Shown here: positions 1 through 14,100 of the stretch, piece by piece
How positions within the stretch are numbered: position 1 is the stretch's first letter
Layout: each line of letters begins with the position of its first letter
Notes under the pieces: generated by a model
Told to the model about the DNA's origin: nothing
Databases searched by the model: none
What the model saw: only the letters and a program-made list of their open reading frames with translations
Assembly: GCF_020882245.1 (NCBI RefSeq)
Contig: NC_083599.1
Coordinates: forward strand, 19,540,865-19,604,864
Length of the DNA: 64,000 nucleotides
Direction of reading: 5' to 3'
Source of the DNA: Rhopalosiphum padi
Lineage: Eukaryota > Arthropoda > Insecta > Hemiptera > Aphididae
Position numbers and translations under genes: made by a program

Positions 1-2712
1 ATTAATTTATTGAATATTACGTAATCGGAGATAAAACTGTAATATAAAGGTAAATACGTAAATTTTATCCGTGGTTGACAAGGCGGAAACTTAATATTTT
101 ATAAATATATAAAAAATGTTGTTCACACACAACACACTTTGTTGGTCTGGTGATTTAATTACTGATACAAGATACAAGTATAGATTAAATTAAATCGTTT
201 AACATCCGTTAACATCCATTCATGCTGACCGGAGCATAAAATAATATTTTATAAATTTTCGAGGATGTTCCGGATGTTTTGACGAAATCGTTTATATTTT
301 TGGGTGAAACCGCGATCTACTCATCATCGCTTCAGCGAATCTAATTTATTTATCGTTATTTTCAAGACTTTACAACAATACTGCACATACTGACTTTCCT
401 CGACAAGACGCCAGCAGGTAACAGAAAAATATATTTTATAAATTCAGTTTCAGTTTACTTTTAAACTTTCACTTTGATAAAACTATTGATATAGGATATA
501 TACGTTGTCGTGATCGTAGCAGAGTGTACAAAGATCGTGTGACTCCGACAAGAATCGTTATTCAGTGGTGTCTAATGTCCATAGTATATAATAATAGTTA
601 AGACTACTTGAATACACCGTCGTGACCATAAGCCCATAAAAAGTATACATGTACATTGGGAACTCATTTGGGCGCGAATAATGGAATAACGTTGATAATA
701 TGTATATAAAATGTATAAAATGAAAGATACGTCCACATATATTATGCCTATATTACACGGCTATATTACATATAAGCGGATTATTTTTATCTTGTTTTCG
801 CCCTAGTAGAAAGTATCTATTTTTTTTTAAAATGTTTATGATAATATGTATTATTTTGTAGATTTAGGGATTTTTTTTATGTTATAGGTAGGTACCTAAG
901 AAAATTTTCTTACATTTTATGGAAAGCAAGTAATCTAAAACGATAATCGAATTTTAAGTAGCATTTTTCAACTCTCTCTTAATGTTTTATTGCTTAACTT
1001 TTCGTTTTCAACTGTAGTTAACCAAACTTTAAAATTAGACATATAAAATCAAAAATTCCTTATTCAATAGTAAATGAGATAGGAAATGTATTGAATTTCT
1101 TTAATTTAAAATAGTCCTAAAACGTCTATAATATTTTATCTAAAATCATCCTAGCGACACATATCTATTTTCAAAAAGTTAGACAATAATAAATATTAAC
1201 CTATTGATTAGTTTTTGAAATAATTAAGTTTTTTTGTTAGGTATGAATTTTTACACAAATAAGTTATTGTAAACAAAATTCTACCTTACATAAAATATTT
1301 AAAAAAAATATTTTATTTAAAACATTATTGCTGGACTGAATAATTTATTACTTATAAATAAATATTAGTTATTACTGATTCACAATTAAGTACACATTAA
1401 TATTATATTGTGTTTAGGTTTATTTGTACTGTCGCTAGCTGTAAGATAAAAAAAAAGGGGGAAAGTATGTAGTAGTCACTCTGTTGTATAGTATAGGTGT
1501 CGAACGTATCTCGTCATTGAAGAAGTGACTGTAAGGTATGTGATGCATTTTATATAAATCATTTTATATGAGTAATCATTCCGTGCAGACGGTCTGCCGG
1601 CTGACATAATAAGTATTATTATAAATATATTTTATATTGTAATTAATTTTACTATTAGTAATATTAATAACGCAGTATGGGTCGAATTATTTTTTCCCAA
1701 AAATTTTATATTTGAAAATGTAATTGTGTGTAAAATATAATAAAATACCTATGTTAAGAGTTTTAAATCTAAACGAAAACTATTTTTGATTTATAACAAA
1801 ATAAGTCACTAAAATTGTTATAATTCGTTTAAACACCTAATTTCGTAAGAAAATTGATTTTTAAACTTTATCAAATAAACAATATAACATTGTACTTTGT
1901 AGAATGTACAGCCTAAAACTATTTTTATTCTATTATAAAAGTCTAATATAGGTGAACAATTAATAGACTATTGTTAAACAATGATATGCATTTTAAAATG
2001 AAGGAATGCTATTTTCTCGAACTAAATACAGTTAAAAAAAATTATTGAAATATTATTCTAATGAGATACAAATTTTAGGATTATATATATAAAAAAAATA
2101 AATGTGAAGTAGAAAAATAATAACTGTACATGAGAATTACGTATTTTAAATAACATGTTGACTTTGTATCGTTATATTATAAACTATAAAAACATTTACA
2201 AATGTCAAATAATATGTATATATGTATTATACGGTTTATACCTACATAATATAATGTGATATAATAAAAATAAATACTAAACTATAATATTTTACGATAC
2301 CATAATCGTAGACGTTTTATGAGTTTGCAATAGATGCAATAATAATATTTTTATTGCTATTATATAAAATGCTTCAATTTTTTTTTACACATATACAATA
2401 ATAATCATAGTTACAGTAATCCATAAAATCAAAATATGGAAATAATCGTTCCATGTGCATCAATGAATAATAATGTAAACGTCGTTGTTGAGCTATGTCA
2501 AATCTTAAATGTAATGTTATAGTACATGATTGATGATCAATCAGGTATTTTACAAATGTGTCACCGTTCTTCTTTCCTCAGACATAACCATAAGTTAAGC
2601 GTATTGGGTCACGTTTAAATAATAATAATAACAATAATTAACAAGTAGGTACAATAAACATAGAAAAAGTGAAATAAATGTAGAAAACTCTGTGTTGACT
2701 TTCGAACACATA
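1..2712. other. Non-coding stretch with a promoter/5'-exon-like first 0.7 kb
   Basis: No ORF of note. The first ~660 bases are clearly less A+T-rich than what follows. They contain a clean donor-like junction, GCCAGCAG followed by GTAACAG, at about 417. This could be the 5' non-coding exon of a + strand gene, but there is no ATG in the open frame before the junction and no partner exon was identified. From about 700 to 2712 the sequence is plain AT-rich intergenic or intronic DNA. Treat the exon idea as weak. Confidence 0.3.
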
Positions 2713-2720
2713 TAGTCAAG
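2713..2720. repeat. Left target-site duplication of hAT MITE
   Basis: TAGTCAAG, identical to 3130-3137 on the other side of the element. Confidence 0.9.
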
Positions 2721-3129
2721 CAGTGGCGTGTCCAATACAAAATAATTGGGTAGGCTCGTTTTGTCTTATAGTGTGTGTAGAAGCGTATTTACAATTTTGG
2801 CGTCCTAGATGCAAAAATATATTAGCGTCCTTTTTTTTCTTTAAAAAAAACTTAATCCTAAAAATTTAACTTCTAGCGCGGCGCCCCTTTAAGAGGCTTA
2901 CAATTTGGTGCCCAGCGCGATTTCCTCCCTTCGCCCCTCCCTAAATATGTTTCTGAGTGTGTGTGTTTATAACTATTAAGGAAGATTGGTCATATCACAT
3001 GGGGCATGGTTATAATAATAATATTCAATAATAAATATGAATAATAACATTTTTATTTGTGATAACAAAAACCAAATAAAAATTGGGCAGGCCCGAGCCT
3101 AGTCGGTCTACCCTATAAACACGCCACTG
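2721..3129. mobile_element. hAT-type MITE with perfect 8-bp TSD
   Basis: A 409-bp element bounded by inverted CAGTGGCGTGT termini (11 bp identical: left CAGTGGCGTGTCC, right complement CAGTGGCGTGTTT). It is flanked by a perfect 8-bp direct repeat TAGTCAAG at 2713-2720 and 3130-3137. The 8-bp duplication and CAGTGGCGT ends are typical of hAT superfamily elements. No transposase fragment lies inside, so it is non-autonomous. The interior is GC-richer than its flanks and includes a CGCGGCGCCCC patch. The same terminal word occurs at 15287 and 27060, so these belong to one or related families. The boundaries are seen directly; the superfamily is inferred from the TSD length and ends. Confidence 0.9.
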
Positions 3130-3137
3130 TAGTCAAG
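3130..3137. repeat. Right target-site duplication of hAT MITE
   Basis: TAGTCAAG, identical to 2713-2720. Confidence 0.9.
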
Positions 3138-6100
3138 CGATAAAAGTGTATTATTTGTTTGTACTTTTGAAAGCAGTTATATACATTATCAAGTTTAGAT
3201 AACGGTTTTAATAATCGAGGTTACGTGTAAATATGATTATAATTAATTAATTTTAATTCAATTTTTTGGTTTTATAAATGAGTTATTTAAAGTCCAGTTG
3301 CTCAAGAAGTAAGAACCCACATGGTTTTTTGCATTGTATAGAACGATCATGCAATTTTTAAAATATACTTTAGTGTTACATAATTCAAAAAACAGTTTTT
3401 CAAAAAGATGGAAGTATAACTATACTGTATGATAGGAGTGTCGCCTATATTGGGTGAGCTAAATTTGAATCCAATGAAGTTATTGTAAACAATAAAAAAC
3501 AATTCTAATAGGATTCATTGTATATTCCTAAGGATATTTTGTTATTTGCATTTTCAATCATTTGTTTGATTCGCTGCAATTCTTCATGTTTCCCTATTGT
3601 AACTAAATTCCGTTAATTATTTGTAGCTATATTTTCCTATATCTATTGTGATTTGCTTTATGTATTCCAACCTTGGCCTATATAGTTTATAGATCCAAAA
3701 TAATAATTATTATAAAAGTTCGATTTTAACATGAGCTTTATATTTACTATTTCTGAATCGTGACGTCATTGTACAGATCACATAGCTGCTTACATTATGC
3801 TTCCGTTTGAAGTCTAGAAGTAAGAACTTTTAAACTGATAAAGGTACCAGATAGGTATCAGATATTCAATCTAATCTAATATATTATGTATGATAATAAT
3901 ATATTAATGGTATGAAATATGAATAATATACAAATGAAAAATATATCCGATGAAACCAAAGACATCATTTGAGAGGTATCTTTATCAGGCACAGTACACA
4001 GATAAAAAAATAGTGGTAGGTAAATCATTATTGGTATACATTATTCAAATTATAAGTTATAATATTAAGGTAAAAAAAAAGTTTGATATCAATATTTTGT
4101 TAGGGGGAAGGGATTTGAAGCATACGCCTTATGTTCATGTTTTAATGAATGATACTGTAAATACATATTATGTTAAAAAAATTGTTCCTTATCATAAAAA
4201 TTGTATTTGGTAGCTAAAAATAGTTTTACCAATATTCTTAAATCTAAATTCAAATGAAACAAGTAGACAAAATAGGAGTATTGTAAACAGATTTTAAATT
4301 ATATACGTATCGGAAATTATATAGGTACACATTCTGAAATTAATTATATTTACACGTCTATATTTTAAGGTACCTACCTAATATGTTAAGTTAATACGCA
4401 TCACAGGTATTCATTTTTAAAAATTAAATCGTTTATAATAATTATATATACACTAAAAGTAAGTATATGTACGAATGTAATAATGCGTATTAAGCGAAAA
4501 ATAACGCCCATCATTTGAATCGGCATACATTTTTGAGCAAAAACCTGTCCGTTGTCGCGTTAAATATAGATAGGTATGTATTATAATATTACCAGTATTT
4601 CCACGGCCGGTCATCCTATTATTACGGCATATTACGATTTCCGATTACCTATCTGCCCCGGCACTGTGTGAACTTGTTGGGGAATGTGGAAGTTATGAAT
4701 GCTAATTTACATTCGAATATTATTACGTTTGCCGCAGCGTAAACCATATAATGACTTGCATTAGCGATGCGATCGGTTATTTTATATTGTACAGTTGTTG
4801 CTTTTCAATTTTCAAACCACGATGACCCAACGAATCGCTTTTAACGAGAAGTTGCCATATTATATATGGAACATATAAATATACTGATACTAATGAGTTG
4901 GTAAATTGAATAAGTATACGCATAGCAATAATAATTATAAAATTGTATATAACACGATGTACCCATTAACATGATGGCTTTGTTTAGTTTTATAAAGTGA
5001 CGTGCCTACTAACTGAATTCTCCGGCTTTGTCCGTACGCAGTTTTTAATAAAATACAATTATTTGTATAATATAATATTTATAATTCTAACAATATAACA
5101 ATTTTGTGAAAAAAATTGTAAAATAAGTTCATTAGAAATTTGGTACATACAAAATGCCTGTTTATATAATATACAATATATATATATATAATATATTTAT
5201 TAATTAGTATACTCTAAGAATACAAAATATATGACCATTATTATTTTCATGTGAACCAACGGTGTGGAGCCAGGAATCTTAATATTTAATAATTAATTTT
5301 GTTATTATTATTATTATTATTTCTACTCTATGTCTCTGTGATAATAGTTTCAACAATTAAAATATTGGTTTACAAGTTTAAAATTCATTAATTTCAATAT
5401 ATAAAAATTTAATATACAAAAACAAAATTAAATTTTATAGCCGGTATAGTTAAAGAATGATTATAAGGAGAATAAATTATTATTTTGAAATGAGAATATA
5501 TTTTAGATATTTATAAAGGGACATGTGAAGCGCGTTGTAGTTATAATTTGGGGCAGTTGTTAATGATATGGATGAGTAATGCGACAAATCGCGGTGCTGT
5601 TGTTGAGTGTACAGAGGGTGGATCATTCAATGAAAGTTTATAGGAATGAGAAGGAAGTAAGGTGTGGCCAAATCGGTGACGGGAAAGCGATGTTACGCAT
5701 TTCATACTCTTAGTGAGAATAACAAATTAAAAATATTGGTATCCCAAATTCACAGTGAAAATGAATGTAGAACACTTATAGAATAACCTAGTTAGTGGTT
5801 AATGTATTTGTATATTTGTAATTTTATAAATAATTAGAAATCAGAAAACTAGTATAACAAAAAACCAAACCATGTAATTCCTAAAGTCTGCTTGTAAATA
5901 TTTGATAACCCGAAGCTATATTATTATATTATGTAAATTGTAATATTATCATACATTTTTTTCTATTAAATTTAAGTTTATATTTAAAAAAAATTATTAT
6001 TTAATATAAAATAATTGCAGGTATATTTTATAAAATAATTTAAATTAAATTAAACGAAATAATTAAGGGCAAACATAATTTTTACCGTAATATATTGTTG

Positions 6101-7012
6101 GATTTTAATGAATTTTGAGATTAATATATTATTTTGAATTTTCACAACTTAATATTATAAACTTAATATTTTATTAATCTTTTTAAATCATCAAGCCCCT
6201 GATAAAAAATTACCAATGATATTAATATTATTTTATATAACCTACTAAAATTTAATAGAATAATATTATATATTAGTAGCAATTAGTGAAGATATCATAT
6301 TTCTGATTATGACAATTAATTTATTATGAGAAAATTGCTTTTAATTGTTCCAAAGTACTGCATTTTTGAACAAATTAACGATAGCCGGGATAAAATAACA
6401 CGATGCTATTGTTTTTTTTTTTTTTTTTTTTAATAATTATTAATAATATTATTCAAACAAACATTCAAATGGCCTACTAAACGTGTGAAATGCTTTTCAC
6501 GTGTGAAGTATGTCCATTATTTTTATGAATATCAAGTATCTAATTTTTAATTGTAACTCCAAACATACAAATATACTTAACATATAAATGTATAAAGTAG
6601 GTACAGTAAGTATAGCTACTGTGTTTGTGTGTTAAATAGAATATTTATAATATGCGTTATGAACTTATGGTACTAAAATATTAAATATCCTAGTATTATA
6701 AAGTAATCAAGAATTAAGGAAGAGAATGCTATTTTTATTTTCATAGTATTATTTCCGGGAAAATTCACTTTTTTGAGTAATGCTCAAAACTTTAAGAAAT
6801 TTATGAAAATTTAAAATATTGATAATATTATGATTAAAATGAACAAGATCAACAAATAGATTTCGGTGACAAAACTTTTTTTTTGGTAATTTCGGACGAC
6901 CCGATTACCTGAATCATTTCAATCTGACCAAACTCAAATCTTTTATGTCACTAAACTTATCGCAAATTTAATCCTTATACAATAAACACCTTTATTTGTG
7001 TTTCGTCTTAAG
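3138..7012. other. AT-rich non-coding stretch
   Basis: No supported gene. There is an open frame of 87 codons at 3950-4213. It resembles no family I know, is AT-driven in codon use, and is of a length expected a few times by chance at this base composition. Less AT-rich patches occur around 4500-4850 and 5520-5710 but show no splice-bounded frame I trust. A run of about 22 T lies near 6410-6431. Part of 3420-3520 resembles the dispersed repeat seen at 33.25, 40.37 and 42.66 kb. Confidence 0.5.
6410..6432. repeat. Poly(T) tract
   Basis: An uninterrupted T run of about 20 or more, AT-rich on both sides. It may be a simple repeat or the tail of an old retroposed copy on the - strand; no body was recognised next to it. 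Confidence 0.6.
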
Positions 7013-7081
7013 AAAACTAAAGAAAATTTTAAAAATATGACCCAGTCTGTGTTAGTGGTTAGTACTATGTATAATGTACAG
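7013..7081 (+). CDS. Candidate orphan internal exon (23 codons)
   Basis: The segment is bounded by a good 3' splice site (pyrimidine-rich TTTATTTGTGTTTCGTCTTAAG, AG at 7011-7012) and a perfect 5' splice site, CAG followed by GTGAGT at 7082. Between them is exactly 69 bases, open only in frame 0, reading Lys-Thr-Lys-Glu-Asn-Phe-Lys-Asn-Met at the start and ending Val-Ser-Thr-Met-Tyr-Asn-Val-Gln. No homology is recognised and no neighbouring exon was found. The upstream 5'-exon-like sequence near 417 ends in a different, unproven phase. It may be a real small exon, a non-coding exon, or chance. Confidence 0.25.
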
Positions 7082-10000
7082 GTGAGTCAATATTGACTAA
7101 AAAGAAATCGAGCGGAAACATAGATTGGATACGGTCGGCGATCAGTAATTTATTAAAGATCTCGAGTCAATCTAGAATTGGCGAGTACTCGTGAAGAAGA
7201 TGAATGATGTTCAGCCTATAACCCGAAATTCGCAGAAATTATATGTACATATTTATAGTTTTAAATTGGTGTGCTAATTGAGGTAACAAATATTGTAAGG
7301 ACTGCTAATCTTGGTCCGAACAAATGGACGGATGTAACTATTATAGTGTATACTGTACGTAAATCAAATGTAAACAATATATAATGTATAATCAGAGTTG
7401 AAGTCTAAACCATTTTTTTTTATGGACTTTATTATTTCATCATTATTTTTTGGTAAATATATATTTATTGAAAATATTATAATTGTCTTAATAAATTACC
7501 ACGATTTTAATTATTATTCATTTTGTATACAAACGTGTAATCATCGTAACGATCATATCCGACTATTAATGATTTATTTATTTTGACAATTTATTGTTTT
7601 TTAATTAACTACAATGTCTAATATAGGTAGTATCTGGGATTTATAGTATTTATTTTTAGTTAATAAGCAATAACTGTTGATTTAAACCTTGAAAATAATT
7701 CAGTCTTACTAATCGGTTAATATCTGTCGATATAATATTTATCTTCTCTCGGTCTATTGGTCATCAGATCTATTTGTCTGGATTAAGATCCGGTTTGTAC
7801 ATCTTATACATGTTCTGTTCATAAGTCATTGTTTTCCTACGAAAATATTTGTGCTGCAAGTTAGTTATGATTTGTAAACCCCACGTGGCTACATTAAGAT
7901 CGATTTCACTTTTATAGTTTATGCTGGATACAGACAATATTATGTGGGATCATATTATTATTATTATTGTACAATATACTCTACTCATCTACGTAGGTCG
8001 TGACACAAAAACAAGTTGTTATAAAATTGGAAATTAAATTAGAAAGCTTCAAGGGGATATTATAAGATAATACCTATATGTTTCAGAAGTGTATACTACT
8101 ATAATACACGTGCATCGAAGATAGTTATACTGTGTGTTTAAAATGTTATTGAGGTAGAAGAATTTTAATTATTGGTTGCACACGTCATATAGATTATACA
8201 CTATATAGTTACACATATTTGAATACGTATGATTTTCAGATAAAAAAAAATCAAATATAAATTCTAAATTATAATATTTTCAATGTTCAGTAGTGAAAAC
8301 TTTAAAAATCCGCAAAAGCGGCGTAAACTACTTAACACAAGCGTTAATCGTGTTTACTCGTGCACGTTATTTACGTTCACAACTTTACCAATATTTCCGT
8401 CGATTTTGTTAAATCGGTCGGAAAAACCAATTGTATATAACATTCGAGAAGTAGCACTTAGTCTTGTCTCTCTTATTTCGAGAGTATATAATTTTTTTAT
8501 AATATACTCCAAAGACTGGGGTAAGCTTTGGGTATTTCGAGTTAAAGATTATTAAAAATGCGATATTATTCTTAACCGTTATAACTATTGAAGCCATAAC
8601 TAGTTTACAGGTGTGACGCACGCGTGAATAGCGTAGAACACGTTTATATTACATTTACCAGAGCAATAAATAAAATGTTTAAAATTACTTTAGGTTATCT
8701 TTGGTAAACTAGAAGGCAGAAACTTATCTATATAAACTAATTCGTTTTATAACTGTTTATTTATAAATATTAATGTGTAAATCATTAACTACTATTTTAT
8801 AAATGATGATGACAAAAATTATATAATTTTATCGATAACAATTTATAGAATAATATAGTGTCACTGGTCAGTAGGTATAGTCATTTATTTACAATAGAGA
8901 TTAATGCGTTTGTTCATAGTTCACAATTGCATAAAATAATATAAGGTAATACGATTTCAATATTAATATCATTAATGATACAGTAACAGTATGTAGATAT
9001 GTTTTATACATAAATTTGTGTGTAGATTTTTTATTTTGTTAATAAATGTTTGGTCAAATATAGGTCAGTTTATCCTATTTGCAGTTATTCTACAGATATT
9101 GAGAATGAATATTATAATAAATGAAAAATATTAATTAATGAATTATGAAACAATAAAATGTATAATCATGTATGCGTTTAGATGAATGTTTATAAAAATC
9201 ATTATAATTAATTATGAATGTAAGAAATATGTGATGATGTGTTAGTGTTATGTGACGACAGTGACATTGATAGTGATAATATCGGTCACCAAGTGTCATA
9301 TATAGGTAATATGTATATATATATGTGCGTATATATAAGAATTCCTATTTCCTTAAAAGGTCGAGGTCGTAGGAGGCCAACTGTAAGTATAAGTAAATAT
9401 TAGGTATACTTGAAAGTTTCTATTAGAATAGAAAGCTATTATTAGTAATTAACTTGATAAGTTTTGATTTAAATATTGAGTATAAGAGTATTATAACTTT
9501 TTTAAAGAAAAAATATTCTATTTAAAAGGTTCACAATTGTTTTTTAAATCACACAAGTAAAATTAGGTAGGTATTAATTACTAAAATTAATTATAAGTTT
9601 CTAAATCAAATACCTATATTGGACTACTTTAAGCTCAAATTTGGTGTAAAAAATAATAATCAATTACGATTAAAATAATATTCATATTGGGAAATACAAT
9701 ATATAAATGGATTGTCGATTTAAAAATAAACAAATATTAGTTTTATCTGAAATATTTATGCCTATAGGCGTAGTATAGATAAGCAGGTAAAAATCAATAA
9801 TAAATGAAATGTGTTTTCGACAGTTAAGTTATGACACATAGACAAGTAAAGTAAACGATGATGAATGCAGTTCATATCTTATTTATTTAACGTCAAACTC
9901 AAATTATATCACTGCTGTGAGTTGGTTTTAGTTTTTAATGATTTACAATCTCAATGATAATTAAAGTTTGAACGGTTGGGTGCTTTTATTTTGATTCCGA

Positions 10001-11031
10001 AATTGAATAATTGAATTCAATCGTGTATCTGTCTATATTCTATAAGGTTGATGGTTTTAAGAAATCTGAATATTATCCCTTTTTTTAAAAAACACTTTTG
10101 TTTGTATAGTATATATTATGGTATGTACATGATAATAAATTATAGAAAAGTTGTACAAATCACACTATAATGTATTCACAAAATTTGAAATATTTAAAAT
10201 ATTTTGAATATTTCACTGTGTTGAAGAAGATAATTTAAATAATAGTGAAATTTTTCAAGTTTCTACGATAAACACTTTTTGATTCACAATAAAATAACAA
10301 AAATCGTTTTAAAGTGAAATCGTTCTTTTATGTGTGAATTTCAATTGACCATAAAAATTGAATCAATAATTATTCTACTTAATTTAAATGAAGCTTACAT
10401 TCTGTACGAATTGTAAATAAGATTTTAAGCTAATAGCCTAAGATGTTGGTGCTAATTTATTGGGTTAGTTAAAAAAAATGTGGATATGTGGCTTTATTTA
10501 AAATTTAAATTAATTTACAACATAAAACTTTGCTCATACACTACAATTGGTTTTGTGAACAAATTAAAAACGCTCCTGTTCATTTTTAAAGTATTAGAAA
10601 ATTTAATACTAACCTTAAGAAATCCGATTTTCAATCAGAAACCACATCCTCATAGATGAAGATTGTTGCATTCTCACTGCTCCAAAAAGTGGTAACAAAA
10701 AATTAAAAAACATTGTAAAATTATACATTTGTCGTTTTACCCGGAACCTAACATTTTAATAATATGTACTATCTAATACTATCTTAATGTAATAGTATAT
10801 AAGGTTTTGAAATACTAATTGAAAATTATGTGGTTTATCTATTTTAATAATTGTAATGAAATAATATATGTTATAATATTTAAAAAGTATGTTTAATTTT
10901 ATTCTCAGTCCTTATATCTATAATAATAGATAACAAAACTATTTAGTATATTTTAGTAAATTATTGTAATAACTCGAAATTCTTAGTGCTAGCTTTCTTC
11001 ATTTGGTCAGGAAATCATAAATCATTCTCTT
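7082..11031. other. AT-rich non-coding stretch
   Basis: No supported gene. An open frame at 8283-8555 (90 codons) has no recognisable features and is contradicted by an equally open overlapping antisense frame. A microexon-like 23-base segment near 9359-9381 lies between an AG and GTAAGT, but no partner exon supports it. Confidence 0.5.
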
Positions 11032-11188
11032 TATTCACCTGATATAACACTCGGATTTTTATCTCTTTGCCGAATTAAAAAAGTTTCTAGGTGGGAAACA
11101 ACAAGATCAAGCAGCCAGTGAAGAAGTGGCTGAAATGGTTGCTGGGAGATTAGTAGGATATGGATATATATTAAATCTGGTTCTCTGA
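11032..11188 (+). pseudogene. Decayed mariner transposase C-terminal fragment
   Basis: Reading the + strand gives Tyr-Ser-Pro-Asp-Ile-Thr (11032-11049), then after a frame break Ser-Asp-Phe-Tyr-Leu-Phe-Ala-Glu-Leu-Lys-Lys-Phe-Leu-Gly-Gly-Lys (11051-11098), Glu-Glu-Val at about 11120-11128, and a stop at 11186-11188. This matches the mariner/Tc1 transposase signature YSPDLAPSDYHLF..LK..L.GK....EEV around the last catalytic Asp. Two bases appear to be missing at about 11050, where the Pro codon should be. Only the C-terminal part is recognisable, with no terminal repeats found, so this is a dead relic. The antisense open frame over it is a shadow. Confidence 0.65.
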
Positions 11189-14100
11189 TTACTAAAATGT
11201 ATCTATTTGACGGCAATTATGTTGAAAAATATTAAATTATATTTGTAACATATTATCCTGTGAATTTGGTTAAAAATGTTAAAATATACGTATGCGTTTT
11301 TCGAGATTATAATATTAATGTTGTAACCTTATTTTCTGACCTTCTGAAACATACTTGTATAATTAGATTTTTAGAACTAATTAAAAATTTTATACTAACT
11401 TTGTTTTAAGAATAGTACAGTACAAGAATATTTAAAAGTAAAAAATGTCTATAAACGCAAGTTCACATACAAACAAGTATACATAATATGAGATTACAAA
11501 TACACATTTTTTTAATTTTATAAATAAAAAGTGAGCTAAATTTAAGTTCTTTATGTAAATGTAATGAAAAAATATTGTATTTTTTTGTAATTTCTATAGT
11601 AAAAGCTTAGATATATAAGATATTCACAAAATCTATATAAGATATTGCTTAAGAATTAGGTATGTATAATAGGATTTAGTTAATATTTTATTGTTACACT
11701 ATAGACTATAGAGTATAGATACTACTTTTATGTATGAATATTGTATCATTTAATTCAAATTGTATCATTATTGAGAAAAATTATTGTCAGCAAGTGTAAT
11801 ATTTTTAGAAAATTGAAGTAGGTACATTTTAATTTTTTTAAATAAATAATTTTTTTTTGTAAAATCTCAATATTATTATTTATTATCATTGCGAGCATAT
11901 TAAAGTATTTATGTATTTTTAATTAAGAGAAGAAATATATTAAGTGTTTTCCATTAGGTAGTTAGACGCTAACGGGTGATTTATTATTTTAATTTATAAA
12001 TCGCGATGATGCGTTGAGTTGATTTCGTTCCAAGATTCCGAAGTGAAGAAACGAAGATCGATTGAATGGAATACTTTGATATTGTATGTATTTCTAAAAG
12101 TATTTAAAGATCAAGAGGATCTTTGAAATCTCGGATGCTTTTAAGCTCATACTAATATTGAGCACCGTAAAATTAAAAATGTGATGCTAATATTAGTCCT
12201 CGTCTTAATACTTATTACTAAATCCCATCAAACACGGAAAAAACATTTTCATTTTCGTTTTAACAAACTTAAAGAATATTTTTGTTATGGTAATTTTTTT
12301 TTATATTAAACTGGTAATATTTATTATACACATTATATAATATTTATGTAGTATATTTTCATGATATAAAGTTGCTTAAAATAATAAATAAATGAACGTA
12401 ATGTCTTACCTATACCAGTAAAAACTTCAATAATTTAATTTTTAATTTTTATATAGTCAAATCTTGGTATTTGTTTTGTTTTGAACAACGGCTTTATATA
12501 AAATAAAGCCGTTATTCATAATAAAATATAATTCTTCTAGTAAGATTCGAGTTACGAACTAAAACAGTGTTTTAATATTTTTGTTTCAACTTAAAAATCA
12601 ATAGAATATTTACTTCTTCAAAGTGCGGACTTAATTCGTATAGTTTTTTGTCTCCCAATCCTCGGACTCAATTAGTGTATTATTATTGTTTTCCTTTTCA
12701 GTTATGTAAATTAATTAGTATGCACATGCTTATTAATAGATTAATTACCAATCGATTATACTAGGTACCTTGTGGCTGCTGTAAAAAATAAACATTGCAA
12801 TTAATTATAATTTAAAAGTACTAAGTAGGTACATACTATTTATTAGGTACAGCCGGTATAGATAAGTAGGTATTTCATATTTATTTTAATTTAACAAATT
12901 CAGATTAATCAATGGCTAATATTTCAATGTTCACATAATTAAAATAATATATAGTAAACTTTCCCTTTTATCGTGAATAAAATTTGAATAAATTAAATCT
13001 CTTTCACCGGGTAATTATAACGTCAAGAAAAAAAATGATAAAATTAGGTAGGTACTTAATTTAAACTATCGTGAAATAATCTCTCCAATAGTAAAACATT
13101 TCAAGAAGTTAAATTTGTATAGTTTTACACACGCTATTCGCTCTGAATTAGCTACATCATGCTATACTAAATAATTTAAAAATCTGCCAAAATGTAATTA
13201 TATAATAATAATAGATTTACTACTTTTATCGTAATAGCTATTAATAATACTGACTGCTAGCTGTTAGTCGCTATTTAATATGATTATAATATTTAAAAAC
13301 TATCATAATAATTTAAACATTTTAAGCAGTGATAATACTGGACAAAAACTGACAATATTATTGATTAAGGCATATATTAAGGCATTTAGGCATGTATAAA
13401 GTATATTTTTTTAAATCATTGAATTTTAGCCGTTACTTATATAATGATTAAAATTTACACAACCATTATATTAACTACTGAAATATAAAATACATTTGAA
13501 AATAAGACTCTTTAAAGTAGGTATCTATTTATATGCATATAATTTATATATATAACCAAAGAACCTGCTATTATTAGTCTAAATGTGTATATTTTATACA
13601 CATATTTTTATAAGTATACCTCCCTCAGGTATCTGTTTAATATAATATTATTTTAAGTAATATATTAATAGTTTTATTTTATTTCAATGGATAAATAAAC
13701 TTATTCAATATTAAGTACATAAAATAATGCTGATGTATATTTGTAAATTGTAAAATTCGTTTTATTGTAAAACATTGAAATAATAAGTTGTTGTTGTAAC
13801 AAATGAAATTGAATAAATAAATTAAAAAAATATTTTTATTATTGATGATAATTCTTTGACCAATTATTCTAAATCCCCAAAAAGTATAGAGCGTTCTAGT
13901 TATTCTTTGATTATATAATTTATCGAAATCTTCATATTTTAGTTTTGACCTCACTGAAATCAAACTTTAAATGATTTAAATTCATTGCAATAAAAACCGA
14001 CTAATATAATATTATAAATATCTATGTTATTAATAATTATAATATAGCCACTGTTGCGATCAACAACGATTTAGTTTTTGGAAAAATTACTTACACGTAG

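Noticed and set aside
3950..4213. 87-codon frame
   Set aside because: No recognised motif, Lys/Ile/Tyr-rich, and of a length expected a few times by chance; no splice sites or expression signals support it.
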